This document shows positions 44,047-52,661 of a DNA stretch of 64,000 bases, piece after piece; position 1 is the stretch's first letter; every line of letters begins with the position of its first letter. Position numbers and translations under genes: made by a program. Origin of the DNA: Nocardia albiluteola (lineage in GTDB: Bacteria; Actinomycetota; Actinomycetes; Mycobacteriales; Mycobacteriaceae); assembly GCF_018860155.1 (NCBI RefSeq), contig NZ_JAHKNI010000001.1, positions 1,085,311 to 1,149,310 of the forward strand. The letters are read 5' to 3'. The notes under the pieces were generated by a model that made no database searches, had not been told where the DNA came from, and saw only the letters and a list, made by a program, of their open reading frames with translations.

Positions 44047-44492
44047 CGCGCCACCACGGTGGGGGCGTAGCTCCGCAGCCGGGGCAGGAACAGGTCCCAG
44101 CCGCGTTCGTGATCGTGGAAGGCTTCCTCCAATACCGCGGCCTCCCAACCCTTCTCCCGCCAGCCGGTCTCGGTCAGTCGCAGAATCGTGCCCTCGCCCG
44201 AGGCCTCGAGCTCGAAGGCGACCAGCAGGGAGTTGCCCGCCGCGGGCCGCTGGCCATCGGGCGCGACCCACCTGAACGAGAACCTGCGGGGCGGATCCAC
44301 GTCGACGACCGCAATGGAGGCGACCTCCGCGCGATCACCCCACACCAGCTCACCGACCCCACCGGGCACTGGTTCGAACGACGCGTCGTCCGGCCACCAC
44401 ATCTTGATGTGTTCGGGACTACTCACCACATCGAACACGATCTCCGGCGCCGCCTCGATGCGAATCTCGCGTTCCAGCTTTCCGAACTCCAT
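44043..44492 (-). CDS. SRPBCC/START-like lipid-binding domain protein (AHSA1 type)
   Basis: A 149-residue protein with the helix-grip fold signature of Aha1/START-like domains: REIRIEAAPEIVFDVVSSPEHIKMWWPDDA, RFSFRWVAP, and the C-terminal helix GWEAAVLEEAFHDHERGWDLFL. Start ATG 44492. It is operon-coupled to arsR and located beside two operator-like palindromes. Members bind hydrophobic ligands; the ligand here is unknown. Confidence 0.88.
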   Translation of the reverse strand: MEFGKLEREIRIEAAPEIVFDVVSSPEHIKMWWPDDASFEPVPGGVGELVWGDRAEVASIAVVDVDPPRRFSFRWVAPDGQRPAAGNSLLVAFELEASGEGTILRLTETGWREKGWEAAVLEEAFHDHERGWDLFLPRLRSYAPTVVAR

Positions 44493-44508
44493 CTCAGACC
44501 TCCAATAA

Positions 44509-44568
44509 GCAACCATTTGTTGCGTATTACTCTGCCATGGGTCGCGAGGATGTGCAACGTTTTGTTGC
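44509..44568. promoter_or_regulatory. Twin ArsR operator-like palindromes
   Basis: GCAACCATTTGTTGC (44509-44523) and GCAACGTTTTGTTGC (44554-44568) are each perfect 5-bp inverted repeats with a 5-base spacer, centres 45 bases apart, just upstream of the SRPBCC-arsR start at 44492. Both are followed by a GTATT/GTAAT tail. Confidence 0.7.
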
Positions 44569-44881
44569 GTAATCATTCGGGCGGGCTCGGTACTGCGAAT
44601 TGTGTGCCGGTCAGCTCCCCGTGCCCGGCGGGGCCCAGCGCGCCGCCTCGATGGTCCCGCTCGGCGAGCCGATCCTGCTTCGACGGCCGCAGGGATTGCT
44701 GCCGGGGCGTTCATCGGATTCGCCAGCGTCACGTCGACGAACGCCGCCACCGCCCCGGAGGCCGCTGTCACGGGGATTCGCGCCGAGCAGATGGTCGCCC
44801 GTTACCTCCACGGCGCCCGTTGGGGCGTGCCTACGACAGCGCCCCTGAGGGAACGGTGCCGATGGCCGTGGGGCTCGCTGC

Positions 44882-45010
44882 CGAGCGATCGTCTTGCGAC
44901 CGGGACTGCGCGCCCTACTCGACGCGATGGACCACGTGCCCGCCTACATCGTCGGCCACCACACCAATCTCCTCGCGTGGAACAACGCCGCGACGGCCCT
45001 TTTCGTGCGC
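44882..45010 (+). pseudogene. Fragment of MmyB-type regulator C-terminal domain
   Basis: A stretch encoding LRPGLRALLDAMDHVPAY and HHTNLLAWNNAATALF matches the ligand-domain start of MmyB-family regulators, but the helix-turn-helix before it and the remainder after it are missing. It is joined directly to an SDR fragment. The region 44600-44880 before it has no recognisable gene. Confidence 0.65.
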
Positions 45011-45011
45011 A

Positions 45012-45528
<517 letters not shown>

Positions 45529-45678
45529 ACGCGCTGCTGCGCGCATCAGGTAACGCCTCGATCGTCAACGGTCATCGCCACACCCATGATCCAAGAGATT
45601 CTCGACGAACAGGGCGACCAACAGCAGGACATCGTGCGGTACGCCCATGCGCCGCGGCGGCCTCGCCAGGGAGACCGC

Positions 45679-45912
45679 TTAACCTATCCTCGCGCAATAG
45701 GGATCGGTCCAGGGAGCAATACCGAGCAAGCACTCGGCCGATCCGGTCAAAGGCGAAAAGACGATCGGCTGCCCAGTTTGGGCCGGCTGCTGGTTCATGC
45801 TCGGTGCGGGCTCCAGTGGAATGCCGGCCGCAGCCGAGGCCATGCCGCCCATCGCCACGCCGCCGGCGAAGATGGCCGCCGCAGCCACACAGCTACCCAG
45901 TGCGTACTTCAC
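45679..45912 (-). CDS. Small secreted protein
   Basis: A 77-residue protein. GTG 45912 has GAAAGGA 5 bases upstream and opens a signal peptide (VKYALGSCVAAAAIFAGG) with cleavage near ASAAA/GIPL. The mature ~45 residues are Pro/Gln-rich with two Cys (AECLLGIAPWTDPYCARIG). No family known. It lies between pseudogenes, but its frame is intact. Confidence 0.55.
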   Translation of the reverse strand: MKYALGSCVAAAAIFAGGVAMGGMASAAAGIPLEPAPSMNQQPAQTGQPIVFSPLTGSAECLLGIAPWTDPYCARIG

Positions 45913-45947
45913 AAGAGTCCTTTCATCGAACTTCCACTTAGCAGCAT

Positions 45948-46460
45948 ATGCCGTATTCCCAACGGATGGAACTGGTTTCGTTGATTGAGGAGTGCGCAAC
46001 CGAGATGTCACTCCCGCTATCTGGGCGACTGACCCGGCTCGACCTGATCGCCGCGGCGGCAGATCCCAACCCGGCGTTCGAGGATCGCGCGCGGGCGGCC
46101 GAAAACGACGGTCTCCCAGCGCAACTCGCGCCCACCCGCACCCGCTGGTTCACGCCCTCGGCGCTCGCCGAGAATCCCTGGTGCGTGCGGTATGCGCGGG
46201 ACCTGGTCGTCCGCAACCGCCTCGAGCAGTGGGCGGCGTCCTCGCGTGCGCCGACCGGCCTCGAGACCCGGCCCAAACTTGCCGACATCACCGTCCCGAC
46301 CAGGGTGACCGCGGGCGGCAGGGATCTCGCCTACCCGCCCGAGCTGATGCGCACCGTGGCCGACGACATCCCCGGCGCGCAATTCCATGTGATCGGCGAG
46401 GCGCCGCACATGGTCAGTCTGGAGACCGCATCACAACTGGCCGCGCTCCTGTCCGAGTAA
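45948..46460 (+). pseudogene. Alpha/beta hydrolase fragment, N-terminus missing
   Basis: The C-terminal ~120 residues match 3-oxoadipate enol-lactonase-like hydrolases: TRWFTPSALAENPWCVRYAR, ITVPTRVTAGGRDLAYPPELM with the acid Asp, and VIGEAPHMVSLE with the catalytic His. The first ~100 residues, with the nucleophile elbow GxSxG, are absent, and the upstream part of the frame is unrelated. Probably a deletion remnant. Confidence 0.75.
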
Positions 46461-46478
46461 CCCGAAGCACCGTGGTCA

Positions 46479-47348
46479 TTACTCACGGATTTCCGGGAGT
46501 TCCAGCATGGCGGTGAGCAGCGGATCCCAGGTGCTCCCCGGAAGTTCGTGGCCGATGCCGTGCAGCGGGAGCAGGGTGGCGCCGGGGATCTCCCGTGCCA
46601 AGGCCTCTCCGTTGGCGTACGGAAAGAACGGATCATCGGTTCCGTGAGCCACGAGGGTCGGTGCGGTGAGCTCGCGCAGCCGCTCCCGCCAGTGGTCGCC
46701 CGCATCGGCATACCCGAGGTTGAGGATGCTGGATGCGATGTCGGTCGTGCGGTCGACCGTCCGAGTCGCCCGCCGCCTTGCCTCCTGTTCATCGAATCCG
46801 TTTGTACCCGAAAGCATTCGGGCCTGTTCAATTCCGTAGTCGATCACCGCAGCTCGGTCGGACCAGTCCGGGCGGGGCACTGTGCGGATGAAATTCGTGA
46901 CCCGGTCCGAGTGTTCGGGCAGATCCGGGTCCGGCGGGCCGGGAGGCGTGGGGCGGGTGTTGATCAGGGTCAGGGCCGATACCCGGTCGCGGTGGTCGAG
47001 GGCGGCGAGTTGGCAGATCCATCCGGCTACCGAGAAACCCACCAGGTGGGCTCTCGGAAGTTCGAAGGCATCGAGCAGTCCGATGAGGTCCGAAACCAGG
47101 TCGCGCAGGCTGTAACCGGGGGAGCCGGTCGGGTAGGTCGTCGATCGGCCGGTGTCGCGGATGTCGTAGCGCAGGACGAACCGGCCCGCGCCGGCGAGCC
47201 GGTCGCAGAACTCGTCCTCCCAGAACAGTCTCGACGTGCTCGGCAGCAGTACAGGTGGTTGCTGCCGGTCACCGAAGGTGGTTACGCACAGCTCGACCTC
47301 ACCTACGGTGACCATGTGCTCGGGTGAACGTTCGACATCAAGCGGCAT
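46479..47348 (-). CDS. Alpha/beta hydrolase
   Basis: A 289-residue hydrolase of the RdmC/aclacinomycin methylesterase-like group. The oxyanion region is FVLRYDIRDTGRST, the nucleophile elbow GFSVAG (S106), the acid in LVAHGTDDPFFP and the His in HGIGHELPG. ATG 47348 has AAAGGAG 5 bases upstream. Intact triad; the substrate ester is unknown. It converges on the hydrolase fragment. Confidence 0.9.
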   Translation of the reverse strand: MPLDVERSPEHMVTVGEVELCVTTFGDRQQPPVLLPSTSRLFWEDEFCDRLAGAGRFVLRYDIRDTGRSTTYPTGSPGYSLRDLVSDLIGLLDAFELPRAHLVGFSVAGWICQLAALDHRDRVSALTLINTRPTPPGPPDPDLPEHSDRVTNFIRTVPRPDWSDRAAVIDYGIEQARMLSGTNGFDEQEARRRATRTVDRTTDIASSILNLGYADAGDHWRERLRELTAPTLVAHGTDDPFFPYANGEALAREIPGATLLPLHGIGHELPGSTWDPLLTAMLELPEIRE

Positions 47349-47407
47349 GGGGACTCCTTTGCGGTTGCCTCTCTCGAGGAGACTCCCTCCGCCGCCGAAA
47401 CTCATCG

Positions 47408-47956
47408 GTGGCCCCCGCCGGGCCTCCCGCGCCGAGCGGCTCGTCGAATTCACTCTCCGCCTGGATCGCCGAAGGCGGGCCCACCGACGCGACCCCGTAC
47501 GGCTTCGCGACCAGCAGGTGCACGGGCACGAAGGTATTGCCTGGCCTGCACGCCTTCACTAGTCCGAGCACGAACCTCTCCTGCTTCGCCGAACTCACCG
47601 TCTCGCCGGGCAAGCCCTCCGTGCCGTACCTGACGTGTCAGACGAGGCTCACCAGCACCTCGGATACCTCGTCGACACCGTACGTCTACTACACGGGCAA
47701 CGAGGTGGACACGCAGGTGGGCCATCACGGCTACCCCAGCGACTTCCAGAAATTCGGTCAGGGACCGGTACTCGAGTACAGGCACCAGATCGAGGTGGCG
47801 GGTCTGCGGTGCCGCATGGATCCGACCGGGCTGTATTGCGTTGACAGCAAACTACATTCGGGAATTCGCTTCAGCGACAATCGAATTGGTGGTTACAGCT
47901 GCCTGCGTCCGGACGCGGAGGACACGACCGGCAAGGTGACGTGGTGGATGTGCTGA
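47408..47956 (+). pseudogene. Secreted-type protein, probably missing its signal peptide
   Basis: About 180 codons from a possible GTG at 47408. The body has six or more Cys and motifs such as FTSPSTNLSCFAEL and AGLRCRMDPTGLYCVDS, the F-x-SPS-N-x-SC plus later CR/CxD pattern seen in exported actinobacterial proteins. No signal peptide exists in frame, and the frame upstream runs into the promoter of the hydrolase. It probably lost its 5' end; alternatively the true start is missed. Confidence 0.45.
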
Positions 47957-47963
47957 ACCGGGA

Positions 47964-48722
47964 TTACGAGAAATCGTTCAGCATCCCCGAGATCTGCCGA
48001 TTATAGAGCGGCCAGCGTTCGGCGGCGGTTGTCAGGGCCGATCGGATACGTGCGGCGTCGGAATCGAGAGTCGGTGGTGTCGGGGCATGCGCTAATTCAC
48101 TCAGATCGTTCAAGAGTCTGGCTGTCTCCGCCTGGTCCGCTCGTACCAGATATTCCAGTACCCAGCTCAAATGTTCCTGTCCACCCAGACGGTATGCTGC
48201 CAACCTCAAGGCCGAAGTGAGCATTGGGTCGTCAGTGATATCCGAAATCATGGAGTTCAACGCGGGCAGCACTTCCGCATCGCCATATCTGCCGAGGGTA
48301 TTAGCTGCGTACGCCCGCACTTCATCGTACTCGTCATCGTTGCCTATCACTCGCTCGAGCGTTTGTACGGATTCATGACCAGGGTAGGAACCGAGAGCCT
48401 CCGCAGCGGAGGCGCGCACCAACCAAGAGGAATCTTCTAAAATTATTCTCACAAGTTTGCTGGATGCCGGGGCATACTTCACCAGGCCCAGTGACTCCAC
48501 GGCTTCGTTGCGCACCATCTCGTCTGCGTCCGCAAGCAATTCCAACAACACTGGGCCGACCTCGAAAATATGGTTCACGCCAAGATATCCGGCCGCTCGG
48601 GCCGCTTCGCTTCGAACGACGGGGTCCTCGGAGGTGACCGAGCGCAGAACTTCGGGCAGCGCGGAATCGTCCCCGGCTTTGATCATCTCGATGAGTGCTT
48701 GAACTCGACTATCTGGATCCAT
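47964..48722 (-). CDS. HEAT-repeat protein, candidate immunity protein
   Basis: A 252-residue protein of at least four HEAT repeats, with units such as DPVVRSEAARAAGYLG, DEMVRNEAVESLGLV, SSWLVRASAAEALGSY and YDEVRAYAANTLGRYG. ATG 48722 is favoured because AGGAG lies 8 bases upstream; an ATG two codons earlier is possible. It lies 22 bases behind the WXG100-type toxin gene in the same orientation. HEAT-like immunity proteins are known in polymorphic toxin systems, so neutralisation of that toxin is the leading idea (inference). Confidence 0.8.
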   Translation of the reverse strand: MDPDSRVQALIEMIKAGDDSALPEVLRSVTSEDPVVRSEAARAAGYLGVNHIFEVGPVLLELLADADEMVRNEAVESLGLVKYAPASSKLVRIILEDSSWLVRASAAEALGSYPGHESVQTLERVIGNDDEYDEVRAYAANTLGRYGDAEVLPALNSMISDITDDPMLTSALRLAAYRLGGQEHLSWVLEYLVRADQAETARLLNDLSELAHAPTPPTLDSDAARIRSALTTAAERWPLYNRQISGMLNDFS

Positions 48723-48744
48723 CTGCATCGCTCCTCTCTCCCGA

Positions 48745-50001
48745 TCATTTACCGCCGCCACCACTCGAGTGGCGACAGCCGTATTGCTTCTGAGTCTTCT
48801 TGATTCGCTGGCGACGCTTGCCATCGCTACCTGCCGTATCCCACAGTTGAGCGAGTGCCTCACATGCGCTGGCGGCCGCACCGCTCTTGATCATGTCATT
48901 CATCTCCTGCTCGATACCGCTGTCGGCGACTCGCTGCTTCCCGCCCTTCGCCATCACAGACACCATCGCGCCGGCTACTGAAACCGCGACCAGCGATGCG
49001 ATGTCGTCCAGATCCTTCTGGATGTCCAGTGGCTGGAACTGAGATGCGGCTGCTCCGATACCAATGCCGATCTCGATCACCTGCAACAGTCGACAGACCC
49101 GCCAGAGATTGGCGATCGTCTCGGCAGACTCACCAACAGCGGTGACACCTGCCGCTGTCCCTCCTGCGGCTTCTGCTTCGACTGGTCCCAGCGTCGCGAC
49201 GCCGACAGTCAGTAGCTCGGTCAATCCAACTGCTGCTGCTGTTCCCAACGCGATCCAGAAAAGGTCCTTCATCAACGAGTCGACGTGATCATTCAGATCG
49301 GATCGAAATGAAGTCAGTGCCTGCTGATGGGCTCTGACCGGACCTGCCAAGGCCTTTGATGCGCCCGCTATCGCATCCGCCCCCTTACTTAGGGTCGTTA
49401 GATGCGTCTCTACATCTTCTAAATCTGGCGAGCTAGCGTCAGCGGCTGTGAATGTGGCCATGATGGATTTGATTTCGCCCGAAGCCCCGGTGATAGCCTC
49501 GTGACCGGAGAACTTTTCCCAAGCGGATGCGGCGCCGTCCAGAAGGGTGGTATCGCCGTTGGGCAGTGCAAATCCTATCTTGTCCAGCAGGCCTGGTATC
49601 TTTGTGTCCAATCCTACGGCATTCCCGCCGAAGGCAGAGGATGGAAACGGGGTATCGTCGCCGTATTGAAGGCCCGATGGGGTTGGTTTGTCCGGTGGTC
49701 CCCCTTTGTTTGGATTTATGTCGGCCAGCCAGTTCGAATACGCCCAGTTGTGTCCTGCAACGTCCAGGATGTCGGCGAAATTTGCCATGGCATTGACGTA
49801 CGTTGTGAAGGTGTCCAATAGATCAGTGGAGTTATCGTCGTATCCCGACGACCAAGTCCGGACCTTGTCGTAATTGCCGGCCATGTTTCGGCTGTTGATC
49901 AAAGTGACCAATAATGGAGAGAATACCAGCTGAGCGGCTGTGTGGATGCCTCTAAGTTTCTTTGCGGCGTCGTAATATACTTGAGGCGATACATTCACCA
50001 T
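48745..50001 (-). CDS. Type VII-associated polymorphic toxin-like protein
   Basis: A 418-residue protein. The N-terminal ~100 residues are WXG100-like (NMAGNYDKVRTWSSGYDD, AGHNWAYSNW). A helical region with hydrophobic stretches follows (about 245-270 and 335-352), and residues ~354-418 form a compact, basic C-terminal domain with two Cys (SACEALAQLWD, KQYGCRHSSGGGG). This layout, an export module plus a small C-terminal domain plus an immunity gene behind, is that of polymorphic toxins. The toxic activity is not recognised. Codon use and GC appear less extreme than in neighbours. It lies 5 bases after the WXG100 gene. Confidence 0.75.
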   Translation of the reverse strand: MVNVSPQVYYDAAKKLRGIHTAAQLVFSPLLVTLINSRNMAGNYDKVRTWSSGYDDNSTDLLDTFTTYVNAMANFADILDVAGHNWAYSNWLADINPNKGGPPDKPTPSGLQYGDDTPFPSSAFGGNAVGLDTKIPGLLDKIGFALPNGDTTLLDGAASAWEKFSGHEAITGASGEIKSIMATFTAADASSPDLEDVETHLTTLSKGADAIAGASKALAGPVRAHQQALTSFRSDLNDHVDSLMKDLFWIALGTAAAVGLTELLTVGVATLGPVEAEAAGGTAAGVTAVGESAETIANLWRVCRLLQVIEIGIGIGAAASQFQPLDIQKDLDDIASLVAVSVAGAMVSVMAKGGKQRVADSGIEQEMNDMIKSGAAASACEALAQLWDTAGSDGKRRQRIKKTQKQYGCRHSSGGGGK

Positions 50002-50006
50002 GTCGG

Positions 50007-50306
50007 CTACCTGCGGCTCATCATGCGGGTATTCGAGTCGACCGCGGCGGTGTAGCTGGTGTGGGCGCTGCGCGCCGCTGTGGTCATGTCATCGACACCC
50101 TGGACAAATTCACGCGCTGCCGTAGACCATTCGCGATGGGCGATCTCGTGAGCAGCCGCGGCCGCTCCAGACCAGGAACCAGCATGCACGGAAGCTGCCT
50201 TCTGATCGAGAGTATCCAGATGCTCGGTGATGAACCCGACCAGGCTGGACAACCGCGTGACGATGTTGTCGAGCTGCTCGAGGTCGACAGTGTATCCGCT
50301 GCTCAT
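50007..50306 (-). CDS. WXG100-family protein
   Basis: A 99-residue two-helix protein with the turn SWSGAAAAAHEIAHREW (W-S-G) and a following helix. It overlaps the upstream WXG100 gene by 4 bases (ATGA) and lies just before the toxin gene, so it is likely a chaperone or export partner. Confidence 0.85.
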   Translation of the reverse strand: MSSGYTVDLEQLDNIVTRLSSLVGFITEHLDTLDQKAASVHAGSWSGAAAAAHEIAHREWSTAAREFVQGVDDMTTAARSAHTSYTAAVDSNTRMMSRR

Positions 50307-50626
50307 GGCAGGTCCAGGCTGGAAATCTCGGCGGCGAACTGATTGTCGTGGCTCCGATACGAGTCGGCGGTGACGCCGAGGGAGGAGGCCATCGTGCTCA
50401 GGGCATCGATGATCGTGGATCCCCCGTCCTGGCACTCGGCCCAGCCGGAAGCAAAACTGGCAGAAGCAGTTCCGGTCCATCCGCTCGAAGTCAATGCCTC
50501 TACCTCGCGTCCCGCGCCAGTCAGTGCCGACCGCAATGTTTCGGCCAGGTCGGATGCGTACTTGCCGAGTGCCGCGACGTCGTCCGGAATCGCAGAGATC
50601 TCAGGACTTCCCCCTGTGTCAGCCAT
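50303..50626 (-). CDS. WXG100-family protein, first gene of the toxin operon
   Basis: A 107-residue protein with the SSGWTGTASASFASGW turn (W-T-G) between two helices, and YRSHDNQFAAEI near the end. ATG 50626 has no purine-rich ribosome site (CCTCCGGTAC precedes), so a leaderless start is possible. It pairs with the next WXG100 gene, probably as a heterodimer. Confidence 0.82.
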   Translation of the reverse strand: MADTGGSPEISAIPDDVAALGKYASDLAETLRSALTGAGREVEALTSSGWTGTASASFASGWAECQDGGSTIIDALSTMASSLGVTADSYRSHDNQFAAEISSLDLP

Positions 50627-50763
50627 GTACCGGAGGTTAGCATGATGAGCAAGTGGCGGGGGTGCGTGTCGTGGCGTCACGAACCGATCGTGTGGATTGA
50701 AATATGTTGCAGAAGAGGAATATTCAGCGTGCAGCCGAGATTCCGGCGCTGCGCGTGCGGAGG

Positions 50764-50789
50764 GGGCCGACGTCACCCGGCGTCGGCCC
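50764..50789 (-). terminator. Hairpin behind the small peptide gene
   Basis: GGGCCGACG (50764-50772) pairs with CGTCGGCCC (50781-50789): a 9-bp stem with an 8-base loop, 10 bases past the stop of the 42-residue gene on the minus strand. No T-tract. Confidence 0.55.
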
Positions 50790-50798
50790 GCGCCGGAT

Positions 50799-50927
50799 CT
50801 ACTTGGGCAGGATGTGCTCCAGGATGGAGCTCCCGGCATTCGCCAGATCGAGTACTCCAACGGCGGCCTTGAAGCCGAGTTCGATACAGGCAGTGACGAG
50901 TTCGATGATGCTGGTGGCAATTCCCAT
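50799..50927 (-). CDS. 42-residue hydrophobic/amphipathic peptide
   Basis: ATG 50927 with TGGAG 7-8 bases upstream opens a 42-codon frame starting MGIATSIIELVTACIELGFK and ending EHILPK. It is almost wholly predicted helical, with alternating hydrophobic and charged positions and no signal peptide. Short leaderless amphipathic peptides of this kind include corynebacterial PorA/PorH porins and staphylococcal PSMs; similarity is of style only. It has its own ribosome site and terminator-like hairpin. It lies upstream of the WXG100 operon in the same orientation. Confidence 0.6.
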   Translation of the reverse strand: MGIATSIIELVTACIELGFKAAVGVLDLANAGSSILEHILPK

Positions 50928-51272
50928 GACTTACTCCAGTTTTCGTGATGACTGATCCACGCCGGCGACCCGGTGCGGTCGAGCGATTCTCACGGTAGGA
51001 ACGCGGCGCCCCGCCCGGCCATGGGCTCTCGCGGTAGGTACCGCCAACACCCCTGCTCACAGCACAATTCCTGTTTTCCTGACCTGCGCGGCGAGCGAAC
51101 CGGCGGCCGACCGAATACCCAGGCCACAGGGACGAGATTTCCGGACCGGAAAAGTGCGGCGGCGCTGCGATCGGCGGTTTCACGGCCGGGTGCGGGCGGC
51201 CGGTAGTGCTGGATGGGTGTCTGCGCCTACCGTTCACGAGGCGGTCATGAGGTACCCAGCGGAGGAATCGGT

Positions 51273-52649
51273 ATGGACAACCCCGTGTCGAAGTCGGGAC
51301 TGGTTCGAGCGTCGAAGCTGACGGCGCTCGGCGGGGGTTATGTCGTTCGCAGGCAGCGCACGAAGCTATCGATGCTCGGCCGATCCGAGCAGGTCCGGGA
51401 ACGCCTCGCCGACGAGTCCGTCTGGCAGCTGGCCGAGCAGATGGTTCAGGTGCTGGGCGAGATGAAGGGCCTGGCAATGAAATTGGGCCAGCTGCTGTCG
51501 CTGTTCGACCTGGATCTGGTTCCGCCGCGCCATCGCGAGACGTTTCAGCGTCGGCTCGCGGTGCTGTTCGACAGCGCTCCCCCGGTGCCGTTCGATGGGA
51601 TGCGTCAGGTGATCGAGGAAGATTTCGGAGCGCCGCTGGAGACGCTTTTCGCCGAGTTCGACCCGCAGCCGATCGCCGCCGCCTCGATCGGCCAGGTGTA
51701 CCGGGCCAGGCTCGAGGACGGCGTCGAGGTCGCGGTGAAGGTGCAGTATCCGGGGATCGACGCGTCGGTACGCGCGGATCTGCGGAACCTGGCGCCACTG
51801 CGACCGCTGCTGCGGCCGATGTTGCCGGCCTTCACGGTTTCGGTGTTCGACGAAATGCGCGACAACTTCGAAAACGAAATCGACTACACGATCGAGGCCC
51901 GCAGCCAGCAGCGCGTGGCCAGCAGATATGCGGGTCATCCCTTTATCGCTGTGCCCCAGGTATTTCCGGAACACAGCAGCCGCCGTGTCCTGGTCAGCGA
52001 GTACATGCCGGGAATCGGATTCGACGCCATGCGGGCCCTGCCGGCCGCCGAACGCAACCGGATCGGCGAGATCATCTACCGGTTCTATGTGGGTACGCAG
52101 TTCGAATTCAACGAGTTCTGCGGCGACCCGCATCCCGGTAATGTGCTGCTGGGCCCGGACGGCCGGGTGGTGTTCGTCGATTTCGGGCTCTACAAGCACA
52201 TGAGCGCCGAGCACGTCGCGCTGGAGGCCGCGTGTCTGCGCGCCATTGCCGAGGATCGGCCCGAGGACCTGTATCGGCTCATGGTGGGACGCGGTGTCAT
52301 CGGCGACCGATCCGGCGTGACCGTATCCGAGTGTTTCGATTTCGCCTTGGCCGCCACGGAATGGAGCATGGTCGACGGGGACGTGCCGATCACCCCGGAC
52401 CTGGCCTGCGGCGGCTTCCTCACCGTGGTCGACCCGCGGCGGAATCAATTCTCGGGGATGCGGCACCAGAGTCTTCCGCCGGAGCACCTGATCTCCCGCC
52501 GCGCCGACTTCTGGACCTGCGCCACACTCGGACAACTGCGGGCGACGGCGAACTGGTACCGGATCGCGTGTGAATGGCTGTACGGCGACCCGCCGGCCAC
52601 CGAACTCGGCCTGCGGCACCGGGATTGGAAGGCGCAGCTGAATGGTTAG
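51273..52649 (+). CDS. ABC1/UbiB-family atypical kinase
   Basis: A 458-residue protein of the AarF/ABC1/UbiB family. The family-specific KxGQ motif (AMKLGQLLS), the Ala-rich AAASIGQV loop, the VAVKVQYPG lysine, the catalytic CGDPHPGNVLL and the VDFG metal site are all present. GGAGGAA lies 8 bases upstream of ATG 51273. Members support quinone or lipid metabolism with an ATPase/kinase fold. The ~330 bases upstream hold no gene. The gene converges on the STAND gene, 12 bases apart. Confidence 0.9.
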   Translation: MDNPVSKSGLVRASKLTALGGGYVVRRQRTKLSMLGRSEQVRERLADESVWQLAEQMVQVLGEMKGLAMKLGQLLSLFDLDLVPPRHRETFQRRLAVLFDSAPPVPFDGMRQVIEEDFGAPLETLFAEFDPQPIAAASIGQVYRARLEDGVEVAVKVQYPGIDASVRADLRNLAPLRPLLRPMLPAFTVSVFDEMRDNFENEIDYTIEARSQQRVASRYAGHPFIAVPQVFPEHSSRRVLVSEYMPGIGFDAMRALPAAERNRIGEIIYRFYVGTQFEFNEFCGDPHPGNVLLGPDGRVVFVDFGLYKHMSAEHVALEAACLRAIAEDRPEDLYRLMVGRGVIGDRSGVTVSECFDFALAATEWSMVDGDVPITPDLACGGFLTVVDPRRNQFSGMRHQSLPPEHLISRRADFWTCATLGQLRATANWYRIACEWLYGDPPATELGLRHRDWKAQLNG

Positions 52650-52661
52650 GCCGCGCGGGCG

